Positions 45,902 to 60,694 of a stretch of 64,000 nucleotides of DNA are shown here, piece after piece. Source of the DNA: Pleurodeles waltl (Eukaryota > Chordata > Amphibia > Caudata > Salamandridae); assembly GCF_031143425.1 (NCBI RefSeq), contig NW_027150016.1, positions 62,001-126,000 of the forward strand, given 5' to 3'. The first letter of the stretch is position 1. The number at the start of each line of letters is the position of its first letter. A model generated the notes under the pieces. That model was not told where the DNA came from, ran no database searches, and worked only from the letters and a program-made list of their open reading frames with translations. Both the position numbers and the translations under genes were made by a program.

Positions 45902-48900
45902 AAAAAATCTACTTTTTCATCCAAAAAGTGAAAAAATCCAAATTGAATACATTTCTTCAAAAATGTCGCAAAGTCCCACTCTGAATGGGGACTTAGAAAA
46001 AATTTCAACATTTATCGTCCAAAAAGGGAAAGCATCCAAATTTATTTTCTTCTGCAAAGAAGTGATAAACTCCCATTCTGACAAGGGCCTTAGAAGTTCT
46101 TTTGACATTTACAAAAGTTGAATTTTTTTCTAAGTCCCATCTCATTATGAGATGGGACTTAGAAAAATATTCAACTTTTGTCTAAGTTGACATGTGTTCC
46201 GCTTCCCATGTCAGAATGGGACATTTCGACTTATTGGATGGAAAGATAAACTTTTTTCATCCAAATAGTGAAAAAGTGAAAATTCATAGTTTTTGTCAAA
46301 AATGTGACAAAGTCCCATTCTGAGTAGGGATTTGAAAAAATTTCACATTTTTCATCCAAAAGGTGAAAAAAATCCAAATTTCATCTTTTTAGTCCCAAAA
46401 GTGAAAAAACAAATTTCAATATTTTTCTTCAAAAAAGTGACAAAGTCCCATTCTGAGTGGGGCACTTAGAAAAAATTTCTACTTTTTCATCCAAAAAGTG
46501 AAAAAATCCAAATTGAATACATTTCTTCAAAAAAGTCGCAAAGTCCCACTCTGAATGGGGACTTAGAAAAAATTTCAACATTTATCATCCAAAAAGGGAA
46601 AGCATCCAAATTTAATTTTCTTCTGCAAAGAAATGATAAACTCCCATTCTGACAAGGGCCTTAGAAGTTCTTTTGACTTTTTACAAAAGTTGAATTTTTT
46701 TCTAAGTCCCATCTCATTATGAGATGGGACTTAGAAAAATATTCAACTTTTGTATAAGTTGACATGTGTTCCGCTTCCCATGTCAGAATGGGACATTTCG
46801 ACTTATTGGATGGAAAGATAAACTTTTTTGATCCAAATAGTGAAAAAGTGAAAATTCATAGTTTTTGTCAAAAATGTGACAAAGTCCCATTCTGAGTAGG
46901 GATTTGAAAAAATTTCACATTTTTCATCCAAAAGGTGAAAAAAATCCAAATTTCATCTTTTTAGTCCCAAAAGTGAAAAAACAAATTTCAATATATTTCT
47001 TCAAAAAAGTGACAAAGTCCCATTCTGAGTGGGCACTTAGAAAAAATTTCAATTTTTTTCATCCAAAAAGTGAAAAAATCCAAATTTCATCTTTTTTAGT
47101 CCCAAAATTGAAAAAATAAAATTTCAATTTTTTTCTTCAAAAAAGTGACAAAGTCCCATTCTGAGTGGGCACTTAGAAAAAAATTCTACTTTTTCATCCA
47201 AAAGTGAAAAAATCCAAATTGAATACATTTCTTCAAAAAAGTCGCAAAGTCCCACTCTGAATGGGGACTTAGAAAAAATTTCAACATTTATCGTCCAAAA
47301 AGGGAAAGCATCCAAATTTAATTTTCTTCTGCAAAGAAGCGATAAACTCCCATTCTGACAAGGGACTTGGAAGCTCTTTTAACTTTTTACAAAAGTTGAA
47401 TTTTTTTCTAAGTCCCATCTCATTATGAGATGGGACTTAGAAAAATATTCAACTTTTGTCTAAGTTGACATGTGTTCCGCTTCCCATGTCAGAATGGGAC
47501 ATTTCGACTTATTGGATGGAAAGATAAACTTTTTTGATCCAAATAGTGAAAAAGTGAAAATTCATAGTTTTTGTCAAAAATGTGACAAAGTCCCATTCTG
47601 AGTAGGGATTTGAAAACATTTCACATTTTTCATCTAAAAGGTGAAAAAAATCCAAATTTCATCTTTTTAGTCCCAAAAGTGAAAAAACAAATTTCAATAT
47701 TTTTCTTCAAAAAAGTGACAAAGTCCCATTCTGAGTGGGCACTTAGAAAAAAATTCAACTTTTTTCATCCAAAAAGTGAAAAAATCCAAATTTCATCTTT
47801 TTTAGTCCCAAAAGTAAAAAAATCAAATTTCATTTTTTTTCTTCAAAAAAGTGACAAAGTCCCATTGTGAGTGGGCACTTAGAAAAAATTTCTACTTTTT
47901 CATCCAAAAAGTGAAAAAATCCAAATTGAATACATTTCTTCAAAAAAGTCGCAAAGTCCCACTCTGAATGGGGACTTAGAAAAAATTTCAACATTTATCG
48001 TCCAAAAAGGGAAAGCATCCAAATTTAATTTTCTTCTGCAAAGAAATGATAAACTCCCATTCTGACAAGGGCCTTAGAAGTTCTTTTGACTTTTTACAAA
48101 AGTTGAATTTTTTTCTAAGTCCCATCTCATTATGAGATGGGACTTAGAAAAATATTCAACTTTTGTCTAAGTTGACATGTGTTCCGCTTCCCATGTCAGA
48201 ATGGGACATTTCGACTTATTGGATGGAAAGATAAACTTTTTTGATCCAAATAGTGAAAAAGTGAATATTCATAGTTTTTGTCAAAAATGTGACAAAGTCC
48301 CATTCTGAGTAGGGATTTGAAAAAATTTCACATTTTTCATCCAAAAGGTGAAAAAAATCCAAATTTCATCTTTTTAGTCCCAAAAGTGAAAAAACAAATT
48401 TCAATATTTTTCTTCAAAAAAGTGACAAAGTCCCATTCTGAGTGGGCACTTAGAAAAAATTTCAACTTTTTTCATCCAAAAAGTGAAAAAATCAAAATTT
48501 CAATTTTTTAGTCCCAAAATTGAAAAATCAAATTTCATTTTTTTTCTTCAAAAAAGTGACAAAGTCCCATTGTGAGTGGGCACTTGGAAAAACATTCTAC
48601 TTTTTCATCCAAAAAGTGAAAAAATCCAAATTGAATACATTTCTTCAAAAAAGTCGCAAAGTCCCACTCTGAATGGGGACTTAGAAAAAATTTCAACATT
48701 TATCGTCCAAAAAGGGAAAGCATCCAAATTTAATTTTCTTCTGCAAAGAAATGATAAACTCCCATTCTGACAAGGGCCTTAGAAGTTCTTTTGACTTTTT
48801 ACAAAAGTTGAATTTTTTTCTAAGTCCCATCTCATTATGAGATGGGACTTAGAAAAATATTCAACTTTTGTCTAAGTTGACATGTGTTCCGCTTCCCATG

Positions 48901-50093
48901 TCAGAATGGGACATTTCGACTTATTGGATGGAAAGATAAACTTTTTTGATCCAAATAGTGAAAAAGTGAAAATTCATAGTTTTTGTCAAAAATGTGACAA
49001 AGTCCCATTCTGAGTAGGGATTTGAAAAAATTTCACATTTTTCATCCAAAGGTGAAAAAAATCCAAATTTCATCTTTTTAGTCCCAAAAGTGAAAAAACA
49101 CATTTCAATATTTTTCTTCAAAAAAGTGACAAAGTCCCATTCTGAGTGGGCACTTAGAAAAAATTTCTACTTTTTCATCCAAAAAGTGAAAAAAACAAAT
49201 TGAATACATTTCTTCAAAAAAGTCGCAAAGTCCCACTCTGAATGGGGACTTAGAAAAATTTCAACATTTATCATCCAAAAAGGGAAAGCATCCAAATTTA
49301 ATTCTCTTCTGCAAAGAAGTGATAAACTCCCATTCTGACAAGGGCCTTAGAAGTTCTTTTGACTTTTTACAAAAGTTGAATTTTTTTCTAAGTCCCATCT
49401 CATTATGAGATGGGACTTAGAAAAATATTCAACTTTTGTCTAAGTTGACATGTGTTCCGCTTCCCATGTCAGAATGGGACATTTCGACTTATTGGATGGA
49501 AAGATAAACTTTTTTGATCCAAATAGTGAAAAAGTGAAAATCCATAGTTTTTGTCAAAAATGTGACAAAGTCCCATTCTGAGTAGGGATTTGAAAAAATT
49601 TCACATTTTTCATCCAAAAGGTGAAAAAAATCCAAATTTCATCTTTTTCGTCCCAAAAGTGAAAAAACAAATTTCAATATTTTTCTTCAAAAAAGTGACA
49701 AAGTCCCATTCTGAGTGGGCACTTAGATAAAAATTTAACTTTTTTCATCCAAAAAGTGAAAAAATCCAAATTTCATCTTTTTTAGTCCCAAAAGTAAAAA
49801 AATCAAATTTCATTTTTTTTCTTCAAAAAAGTGACAAAGTCCCATTCTGAGTGGGCACTTAGAAAAAATTTCTACTTTTTCATCCAAAAAGTGAAAAAAT
49901 CCAAATTGAATACATTTCTTCAAAAAGTCGCAAAGTCGCACTCTGAATGGGGACTTAGAAAAAATTTCAACATTTATCATCCAAAAAGGGAAAGCATCCA
50001 AATTTAATTTTCTTCTGCAAAGAAGTGATAAACTCCCATTCTGACAAGGGCCTTAGAAGTTCTTTTGACTTTTTACAAAAGTTGATTTTTTTT
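43304..50093. repeat. Mixed domain, mostly B units
   Basis: Hairpins are at 43304, 44011, 44719, 45426, 46130, 46702, 47408, 48115, 48820 and 49388; unit lengths are 707, 708, 707, 704, 572, 706, 707, 705, 568 and 706. The first 2.6 kb is a close relative of 61402-64000. Units at 44011 and 46702 share atatatttcttc in c and a long T-tract (caattttttt) in c'. Confidence 0.87.
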
Positions 50094-52213
50094 CTAAGTC
50101 CCATCTCATTATGAGATGGGACTTAGAAAAATATTCAACTTTTGTCTAAGTTGACATGTGTTCCGCTTCCCATGTCAGAATGGGACATTTCGACTTATTG
50201 GATGGAAAGATAAACTTTTTTGATCCAAATAGTGAAAAAGTGAAAATTCATAGTTTTTGTCAAAAATGTGACAAAGTCCCATTCTGAGTAGGGATTTGAA
50301 AAAATTTCACATTTTTCATCCAAAAGGTGAAAAAAATCCAAATTTCATCTTTTTAGTCCCAAAAGTGAAAAAACACATTTCAATATTTTTCTTCAAAAAA
50401 GTGACAAAGTCCCATTCTGAGTGGACACTTAGAAAAAAATTCAACTTTTTTCATCCAAAAAGTGAAAAAATCCAAATTTCATCTTTTTTAGTCCCAAAAG
50501 TGAAAAAATCAAATTGCTATTTTTTTCTTCAAAAAAGTGACAAAGTCCCATTCTGAGTGGGCACTTAAATTTTTTTCGACTTTTTCATCCAAAAAGTGAA
50601 AAAATCCAAATTCAATACATTTCTTCAAAAAAGTCGCAAAGTCCCACTCTGAATGGGGACTTAGAAAAAATTTCAACATTTATCGTCCAAAAAGTGAAAG
50701 CATCCAAATTTAATTTTCTTCTGCAAAGAAGCGATAAACTCCCATTCTGACAAGGGACTTGGAAGCTCTTTTGACTTTTTACAAAAGTTGAATTTTTTTC
50801 TAAGTCCCATCTCATTATGAGATGGGACTTAGAAAAATATTCAACTTTTGTCTAAGTTGACATGTGTTCCGCTTCCCATGTCAGCATGGGACATTTCGAC
50901 TTATTGGATGGAAAGATAAACTTTTTTGATCCAAATAGTGAAAAAGTGAAAATTCATAGTTTTTGTCAAAAATGTGACAAAGTCCCATTCTGAGTATTGA
51001 TTTGAAAAATTTTCACATTTTTCATCTAAAAGGTGAAAAAAATCCAAATTTCATCTTTTTAGTCCCAAAAGTGAAAAAACAAATTTCAATATTTTTCTTC
51101 AAAAAAGTGACAAAGTCCCATTCTGAGTGGACACTTAGAAAAAAAATCTACTTTTTTCATCCAAAAAGTGAAAAAATCCAAATTTCATCTTTTTTCGTCC
51201 CAAAAGTGAAAAAATCAAATTTCAATTTTTTTCTTCAAAAAAGTGACAAAGTCCCATTCTGAGTGGGCACTTAGAAAAAATTTCTACTTTTTCATCCAAA
51301 AAGTGAAAAAATCCAAATTGAATACATTTCTTCAAAAAAGTCGCAAAGTCCCACTCTGAATGGGGACTTAGAAAAAATTTCAACATTTATCATCCAAAAA
51401 GGGAAAGCATCCAAATTTAATTTTCTTCTGCAAAGAAGTGATAAACTCCCATTCTGACAAGGGCCTTAGAAGTTCTTTTGACTTTTTACAAAAGTTGAAT
51501 TTTTTTCTAAGTCCCATCTCATTATGAGATGGGACTTAGAAAAATATTCAACTTTTGTCTAAGTTGACATGTGTTCAGCTTCCCATGTCAGAATGGGTCA
51601 TTTCGACTTATTGGATGGAAAGATAAACTTTTTTGATCCAAATAGTGAAAAAGTGAATATTCATAGTTTTTGTCAAAAATGTGACAAAGTCCCATTCTGA
51701 GTAGGGATTTGAAAAAATTTCACATTTTTCATCCAAAAGGTGAAAAAAATCAAAATTTCATCTTTTTAGTCCCAAAAGTGAAAAAACAAATTTCAATATT
51801 TTTCTTCAAAAAAGTAACAAAGTCCCATTCTGAGTGGGCACTTAGAAAAAATTTCAACTTTTTTCATCCAAAAAGTGAAAAAATCAAAATTTCACATTTT
51901 TTAGTCCCAAAATTGAAAAAATCAAATTTCAATTTTTTTCTTCAAAAAAGTGACAAAGTCCCATTCTGAGTGGGCACTTAGAAAAAAAAATCTACTTTTT
52001 CATCCAAAAAGTGAAAAAATCCAAATTGAATACATTTCTTCAAAAATGTCGCAAAGTCCCACTCTGAATGGGGACTTAGAAAAAATTTCAACATTTATCG
52101 TCCAAAAAGGGAAAGCATCCAAATTTAATTTTCTTCTGCAAAGAAGTGATAAACTCCCATTCTGACAAGGGCCTTAGAAGTTCTTTTGACATTTACAAAA
52201 GTTGAATTTTTTT

Positions 52214-55200
52214 CTAAGTCCCATCTCATTATGAGATGGGACTTAGAAAAATATTCAACTTTTGTCTAAGTTGACATGTGTTCCGCTTCCCATGTCAGAA
52301 TGGGACATTTCGACTTATTGGATGGAAAGATAAACTTTTTTGATCCAAATAGTGAAAAAGTGAAAATTCATAGTTTTTGTCAAAAATGTGACAAAGTCCC
52401 ATTCTGAGTAGGGATTTGAAAAAATTTCACATTTTTCATCCAAAAGGTGAAAAAAATCCAAATTTCATCTTTTTAGTCCCAAAAGTGAAAAAACAAATTT
52501 CAATATATTTCTTCAAAAAAGTGACAAAGTCCCATTCTGAGTGGGCACTTAGAAAAAATTTCAATTTTTTTTCATCCAAAAAGTGAAAAAATCCAAATTT
52601 CATCTTTTTTAGTCCCAAAATTGAAAAAATAAAATTTCAATTTTTTTCTTCAAAAAAGTGACAAAGTCCCATTCTGAGTGGGCACTTAGAAAAAAATTCT
52701 ACTTTTTCATCCAAAAAGTGAAAAAATCCAAATTGAATACATTTCTTCAAAAAAGTCGCAAAGTCCCACTCTGAATGGGGACTTAGAAAAAATTTCAACA
52801 TTTATCGTCCAAAAAGGGAAAGCATCCAAATTTAATTTTCTTCTGCAAAGAAGCGATAAACTCCCATTCTGACAAGGGACTTGGAAGCTCTTTTAACTTT
52901 TTACAAAAGTTGAATTTTTTTCTAAGTCCCATCTCATTATGAGATGGGACTTAGAAAAATATTCTACTTTTGTCTAAGTTGACATGTGTTCCGCTTCCCA
53001 TGTCAGAATGGGACATTTCGACTTATTGGATGGAAAGATAAACTTTTTTGATCCAAATAGTGAAAAAGTGAAAATTCATAGTTTTTGTCAAAAATGTGAC
53101 AAAGTCCCATTCTGAGTAGGGATTTGAAAACATTTCACATTTTTCATCTAAAAGGTGAAAAAAATCCAAATTTCATCTTTTTAGTCCCAAAAGTGAAAAA
53201 ACAAATTTCAATATTTTTCTTCAAAAAAGTGACAAAGTCCCATTCTGAGTGGGCACTTAGAAAAAAATTCAACTTTTTTCATCCAAAAAGTGAAAAAATC
53301 CAAATTTCATCTTTTTTAGTCCCAAAAGTAAAAAAATCAAATTTCATTTTTTTTCTTCAAAAAAGTGACAAAGTCCCATTGTGAGTGGGCACTTAGAAAA
53401 AATTTCTACTTTTTCATCCAAAAAGTGAAAAAATCCAAATTGAATACATTTCTTCAAAAAAGTCGCAAAGTCCCACTCTGAATGGGGACTTAGAAAAAAT
53501 TTCAACATTTATCATCCAAAAAGGGAAAGCATCCAAATTTAATTTTCTTCTGCAAAGAAATGATAAACTCCCATTCTGACAAGGGCCTTAGAAGTTCTTT
53601 TGACTTTTTACAAAAGTTGAATTTTTTTCTAAGTCCCATCTCATTATGAGATGGGACTTAGAAAAATATTCAACTTTTGTCTAAGTTGACATGTGTTCCG
53701 CTTCCCATGTCAGAATGGGACATTTCGACTTATTGGATGGAAAGATAAACTTTTTTGATCCAAATAGTGAAAAAGTGAAAATTCATAGTTTTTGTCAAAA
53801 ATGTGACAAAGTCCCATTCTGAGTAGGGATTTGAAAAAATTTCACATTTTTCATCCAAAAGGTGAAAAAAATCCAAATTTCATCTTTTTAGTCCCAAAAG
53901 TGAAAAAACACATTTCAATATTTTTCTTCAAAAAAGTGACAAAGTCCCATTCTGAGTGGACACTTAGAAAAAAATTCAACTTTTTTCATCCAAAAAGTGA
54001 AAAAATCCAAATTTCATCTTTTTTAGTCCCAAAAGTGAAAAAATCAAATTGCAATTTTTTTCTTCAAAAAAGTGACAAAGTCCCATTCTGAGTGGGCACT
54101 TAAATTTTTTTTCGACTTTTTCATCCAAAAAGTGAAAAAATCCAAATTCAATACATTTCTTCAAAAAAGTCGCAAAGTCCCACTCTGAATGGGGACTTCG
54201 AAAAAATTTCAACATTTATCGTCCAGAAAGTGAAAGCATCCAAATTTAATTTTCTTCTGCAAAGAAGCGATAAACTCCCATTCTGACAAGGGACTTGGAA
54301 GCTCTTTTGACTTTTTACAAAAGTTGAATTTTTTTCTAAGTCCCATCTCATTATGAGATGGGACTTAGAAAAATATTCAACTTTTGTCTAAGTTGACATG
54401 TGTTCCGCTTCCCATGTCAGCATGGGACATTTCGACTTATTGGATGGAAAGATAAACTTTTTTGATCCAAATAGTGAAAAAGTGAAAATTCATAGTTTTT
54501 GTCAAAATGTGACAAAGTCCCATTCTGAGTATTGATTTGAAAACTTTTCACATTTTTCATCTAAAAGGTGAAAAAAATCCAAATTTCATCTTTTTAGTCC
54601 CAAAAGTGAAAAAACAAATTTCAATATTTTTCTTCAAAAAAGTGACAAAGTCCCATTCTGAGTGGACACTTAGAAAAAAAATCTACTTTTTTCATCCAAA
54701 AAGTGAAAAAATCCAAATTTCATCTTTTTTCGTCCCAAAAGTGAAAAAATCAAATTTCAATTTTTTTATTCAAAAAAGTGACAAAGTCCCATTCTGAGTG
54801 GGCACTTGGAAAAAATGTCGACTTTTTCATCCAAAAAGTGAAAAAATCCAAATTGAATACATTTCTTCAAAAAAGTCGCAAAGTCCCACTCTGAATGGGG
54901 ACTTAGAAAAAATTTCAACATTTATCGTCCAAAAAGGGAAAGCATCCAAATTTAATTTTCTTCTGCAAAGAAGTGATAAACTCCCATTCTGACAAGGGCC
55001 TTAGAAGTTCTTTTGACATTTACAAAAGTTGAATTTTTTTCTAAGTCCCATCTCATTATGAGATGGGACTTAGAAAAATATTCAACTTTTGTCTAAGTTG
55101 ACATGTGTTCCGCTTCCCATGTCAGAATGGGACATTTCGACTTATTGGATGGAAAGATAAACTTTTTTCATCCAAATAGTGAAAAAGTGAAAATTCATAG

Positions 55201-56453
55201 TTTTTGTCAAAAATGTGACAAAGTCCCATTCTGAGTAGGGATTTGAAAAAATTTCAAATTTTTCATCCAAAAGGTGAAAAAAATCCAAATTTCATCTTTT
55301 TCGTCCCAAAAGTGAAAAAACAAATTTCAATATTTTTCTTCAAAAAAGTGACAAAGTCCCATTCTGAGTGGGCACTTAGAAAAAAATTCAACTTTTTTCA
55401 TCCAAAAAGTGAAAAAATCCAAATTTCATCTTTTTTAGTCCCAAAAGTAAAAAAATCAAATTTTATTTTTTTTCTTCAAAAAAGTGACAAAGTCCCATTC
55501 TGAGTGGGCACTTAGAAAAAATTTCTACTTTTTCATCCAAAAAGTGAAAAAATCCAAATTGAATACATTTCTTCAAAAAAGTCGCAAAGTCCCACTCTGA
55601 ATGGGGACTTAGAAAAAATTTCAACATTTATCATCCAAAAAGGGAAAGCATCCAAATTTAATTTTCTTCTGCAAAGAAGTGATAAACTCCCATTCTGACA
55701 AGGGCCTTAGAAGTTCTTTTGACTTTTTACAAAAGTTGAATTTTTTTCTAAGTCCCATCTCATTATGAGATGGGACTTAGAAAAATATTCAACTTTTGTC
55801 TAAGTTGACATGTGTTCCGCTTCCCATGTCAGAATGGGTCATTTCGACTTATTGGATGGAAAGATAAACTTTTTTGATCCAAATAGTGAAAAAGTGAATA
55901 TTCATAGTTTTTGTCAAAAATGTGACAAAGTCCCATTCTGAGTAGGGATTTGAAAAAATTTCACATTTTTCATCCAAAAGGTGAAAAAAATCAAAATTTC
56001 ATCTTTTTAGTCCCAAAAGTGAAAAAACAAATTTCAATATTTTTCTTCAAAAAAGTAACAAAGTCCCATTCTGAGTGGGCACTTAGAAAAAATTTCAACT
56101 TTTTTCATCCAAAAAGTGAAAAAATCAAAATTTCTAATTTTTTAGTCCCAAAATTGAAAAAATCAAATTTCAATTTTTTTCTTCAAAAAAGTGACAAAGT
56201 CCCATTCTGAGTGGGCACTTAGAAAAAAAATCTACTTTTTCATCCAAAAAGTGAAAAAATCCAAATTGAATACATTTCTTCAAAAATGTCGCAAAGTCCC
56301 ACTCTGAATGGGGACTTAGAAAAAATTTCAACATTTATCGTCCAAAAAGGGAAAGCATCCAAATTTAATTTTCTTCTGCAAAGAAGTGATAAACTCCCAT
56401 TCTGACAAGGGCCTTAGAAGTTCTTTTGACATTTACAAAAGTTGAATTTTTTT
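52214..56453. repeat. 4,240-bp higher-order block, copy 1 (six B units)
   Basis: Subtypes V W X Y Z U, with hairpins at 52214, 52922, 53629, 54336, 55041 and 55748. Private marks shared with copy 2 include attctacttttg beside the V hairpin (52965 and 57205), ttcgaaaaa after the X e core (54198 and 58438), gcacttggaaaaaatgtcg in Y (54802 and 59042) and gaatgggtcatttcg in U (55836 and 60076). Confidence 0.92.
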
Positions 56454-57161
56454 CTAAGTCCCATCTCATTACGAGATGGGACTTAGAAAAATATTCAACT
56501 TTTGTCTAAGTTGACATGTGTTCCGCTTCCCATGTCAGAATGGGACATTTCGACTTATTGGATGGAAAGATAAACTTTTTTGATCCAAATAGTGAAAAAG
56601 TGAAAATTCATAGTTTTTGTCAAAAATGTGACAAAGTCCCATTCTGAGTAGGGATTTGAAAAAATTTCACATTTTTCATCCAAAAGGTGAAAAAAATCCA
56701 AATTTCATCTTTTTAGTCCCAAAAGTGAAAAAACACATTTCAATATTTTTCTTCAAAAAAGTGACAAAGTCCCATTCTGAGTGGACACTTAGAAAAAATT
56801 TCAATTTTTTTTCATCCAAAAAGTGAAAAAATCCAAATTTCATCTTTTTTAGTCCCAAAATTGAAAAAATAAAATTTCAATTTTTTTCTTCAAAAAAGTG
56901 ACAAAGTCCCATTCTGAGTGGGCACTTAGAAAAAAATTCTACTTTTTCATCCAAAAAGTGAAAAAATCCAAATTGAATACATTTCTTCAAAAAAGTCGCA
57001 AAGTCCCACTCTGAATGGGGACTTAGAAAAAATTTCAACATTTATCGTCCAAAAAGGGAAAGCATCCAAATTTAATTTTCTTCTGCAAAGAAGCGATAAA
57101 CTCCCATTCTGACAAGGGACTTGGAAGCTCTTTTAACTTTTTACAAAAGTTGAATTTTTTT
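56454..57161. repeat. X/V chimeric B unit
   Basis: The first part matches subtype X (aaacacatttc and gagtggacactt, near 56735 and 56781). The later part matches subtype V (tttcaattttttttc near 56799, and aaaattgaaaaaataaaat). The switch lies within about 56,785-56,800. The matching unit in copy 1 (52214) is V-like throughout. Confidence 0.85.
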
Positions 57162-60100
57162 CTAAGTCCCATCTCATTATGAGATGGGACTTAGAAAAAT
57201 ATTCTACTTTTGTCTAAGTTGACATGTGTTCCGCTTCCATGTCAGAATGGGACATTTCGACTTATTGGATGGAAAGATAAACTTTTTTGATCCAAATAGT
57301 GAAAAAGTGAAAATTCATAGTTTTTGTCAAAAATGTGACAAAGTCCCATTCTGAGTAGGGATTTGAAAACATTTCACATTTTTCATCTAAAAGGTGAAAA
57401 AAATCCAAATTTCATCTTTTTAGTCCCAAAAGTGAAAAAACAAATTTCAATATTTTTCTTCAAAAAAGTGACAAAGTCCCATTCTGAGTGGGCACTTAGA
57501 AAAAAATTCAACTTTTTTCATCCAAAAAGTGAAAAAATCCAAATTTCATCTTTTTTAGTCCCAAAAGTAAAAAAATCAAATTTCATTTTTTTTCTTCAAA
57601 AAAGTGACAAAGTCCCATTGTGAGTGGGCACTTAGAAAAAATTTCTACTTTTTCATCCAAAAAGTGAAAAAATCCAAATTGAATACATTTCTTCAAAAAA
57701 GTCGCAAAGTCCCACTCTGAATGGGGACTTAGAAAAAATTTCAACATTTATCATCCAAAAAGGGAAAGCATCCAAATTTAATTTTCTTCTGCAAAGAAAT
57801 GATAAACTCCCATTCTGACAAGGGCCTTAGAAGTTCTTTTGACTTTTTACAAAAGTTGAATTTTTTTCTAAGTCCCATCTCATTATGAGATGGGACTTAG
57901 AAAAATATTCAACTTTTGTCTAAGTTGACATGTGTTCCGCTTCCCATGTCAGAATGGGACATTTCGACTTATTGGATGGAAAGATAAACTTTTTTGATCC
58001 AAATAGTGAAAAAGTGAAAATTCATAGTTTTTGTCAAAAATGTGACAAAGTCCCATTCTGAGTAGGGATTTGAAAAAATTTCACATTTTTCATCCAAAAG
58101 GTGAAAAAAATCCAAATTTCATCTTTTTAGTCCCAAAAGTGAAAAAACACATTTCAATATTTTTCTTCAAAAAAGTGACAAAGTCCCATTCTGAGTGGAC
58201 ACTTAGAAAAAAATTCAACTTTTTTCATCCAAAAAGTGAAAAAATCCAAATTTCATCTTTTTTAGTCCCAAAAGTGAAAAAATCAAATTGCAATTTTTTT
58301 CTTCAAAAAAGTGACAAAGTCCCATTCTGAGTGGGCACTTAAATTTTTTTTCGACTTTTTCATCCAAAAAGTGAAAAAATCCAAATTCAATACATTTCTT
58401 CAAAAAAGTCGCAAAGTCCCACTCTGAATGGGGACTTCGAAAAAATTTCAACATTTATCGTCCAGAAAGTGAAAGCATCCAAATTTAATTTTCTTCTGCA
58501 AAGAAGCGATAAACTCCCATTCTGACAAGGGACTTGGAAGCTCTTTTGACTTTTTACAAAAGTTGAATTTTTTTCTAAGTCCCATCTCATTATGAGATGG
58601 GACTTAGAAAAATATTCAACTTTTGTCTAAGTTGACATGTGTTCCGCTTCCCATGTCAGCATGGGACATTTCGACTTATTGGATGGAAAGATAAACTTTT
58701 TTGATCCAAATAGTGAAAAAGTGAAAATTCATAGTTTTTGTCAAAAATGTGACAAAGTCCCATTCTGAGTATTGATTTGAAAACTTTTCACATTTTTCAT
58801 CTAAAAGGTGAAAAAAATCCAAATTTCATCTTTTTAGTCCCAAAAGTGAAAAAACAAATTTCAATATTTTTCTTCAAAAAAGTGACAAAGTCCCATTCTG
58901 AGTGGACACTTAGAAAAAAAATCTACTTTTTTCATCCAAAAAGTGAAAAAATCCAAATTTCATCTTTTTTCGTCCCAAAAGTGAAAAAATCAAATTTCAA
59001 TTTTTTTATTCAAAAAAGTGACAAAGTCCCATTCTGAGTGGGCACTTGGAAAAAATGTCGACTTTTTCATCCAAAAAGTGAAAAAATCCAAATTGAATAC
59101 ATTTCTTCAAAAAAGTCGCAAAGTCCCACTCTGAATGGGGACTTAGAAAAAATTTCAACATTTATCGTCCAAAAAGGGAAAGCATCCAAATTTAATTTTC
59201 TTCTGCAAAGAAGTGATAAACTCCCATTCTGACAAGGGCCTTAGAAGTTCTTTTGACATTTACAAAAGTTGAATTTTTTTCTAAGTCCCATCTCATTATG
59301 AGATGGGACTTAGAAAAATATTCAACTTTTGTCTAAGTTGACATGTGTTCCGCTTCCCATGTCAGAATGGGACATTTCGACTTATTGGATGGAAAGATAA
59401 ACTTTTTTCATCCAAATAGTGAAAAAGTGAAAATTCATAGTTTTTGTCAAAAATGTGACAAAGTCCCATTCTGAGTAGGGATTTGAAAAAATTTCAAATT
59501 TTTCATCCAAAAGGTGAAAAAAATCCAAATTTCATCTTTTTCGTCCCAAAAGTGAAAAAACAAATTTCAATATTTTTCTTCAAAAAAGTGACAAAGTCCC
59601 ATTCTGAGTGGGCACTTAGAAAAAAATTCAACTTTTTTCATCCAAAAAGTGAAAAAATCCAAATTTCATCTTTTTTTAGTCCCAAAAGTAAAAAAATCAA
59701 ATTTTATTTTTTTTCTTCAAAAAAGTGACAAAGTCCCATTCTGAGTGGGCACTTAGAAAAAATTTCTACTTTTTCATCCAAAAAGTGAAAAAATCCAAAT
59801 TGAATACATTTCTTCAAAAAAGTCGCAAAGTCCCACTCTGAATGGGGACTTAGAAAAAATTTCAACATTTATCATCCAAAAAGGGAAAGCATCCAAATTT
59901 AATTTTCTTCTGCAAAGAAGTGATAAACTCCCATTCTGACAAGGGCCTTAGAAGTTCTTTTGACTTTTTACAAAAGTTGAATTTTTTTCTAAGTCCCATC
60001 TCATTATGAGATGGGACTTAGAAAAATATTCAACTTTTGTCTAAGTTGACATGTGTTCCGCTTCCCATGTCAGAATGGGTCATTTCGACTTATTGGATGG

Positions 60101-60694
60101 AAAGATAAACTTTTTTGATCCAAATAGTGAAAAAGTGAATATTCATAGTTTTTGTCAAAAATGTGACAAAGTCCCATTCTGAGTAGGGATTTGAAAAAAT
60201 TTCACATTTTTCATCCAAAAGGTGAAAAAAATCAAAATTTCATCTTTTTAGTCCCAAAAGTGAAAAAACAAATTTCAATATTTTTCTTCAAAAAAGTAAC
60301 AAAGTCCCATTCTGAGTGGGCACTTAGAAAAAATTTCAACTTTTTTCATCCAAAAAGTGAAAAAATCAAAATTTCTAATTTTTTAGTCCCAAAATTGAAA
60401 AAATCAAATTTCAATTTTTTTCTTCAAAAAAGTGACAAAGTCCCATTCTGAGTGGGCACTTAGAAAAAAAATCTACTTTTTCATCCAAAAAGTGAAAAAA
60501 TCCAAATTGAATACATTTCTTCAAAAATGTCGCAAAGTCCCACTCTGAATGGGGACTTAGAAAAAATTTCAACATTTATCGTCCAAAAAGGGAAAGCATC
60601 CAAATTTAATTTTCTTCTGCAAAGAAGTGATAAACTCCCATTCTGACAAGGGCCTTAGAAGTTCTTTTGACATTTACAAAAGTTGAATTTTTTT
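56454..60694. repeat. 4,241-bp higher-order block, copy 2 (six B units)
   Basis: Hairpins are at 56454, 57162, 57868, 58575, 59281 and 59989, a shift of 4,239-4,241 from copy 1. The first unit is chimeric. The hairpin at 56454 has TACGAG in place of TATGAG, a change also present in the hairpin at 60695 but not in copy 1 at 52214. Confidence 0.92.
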
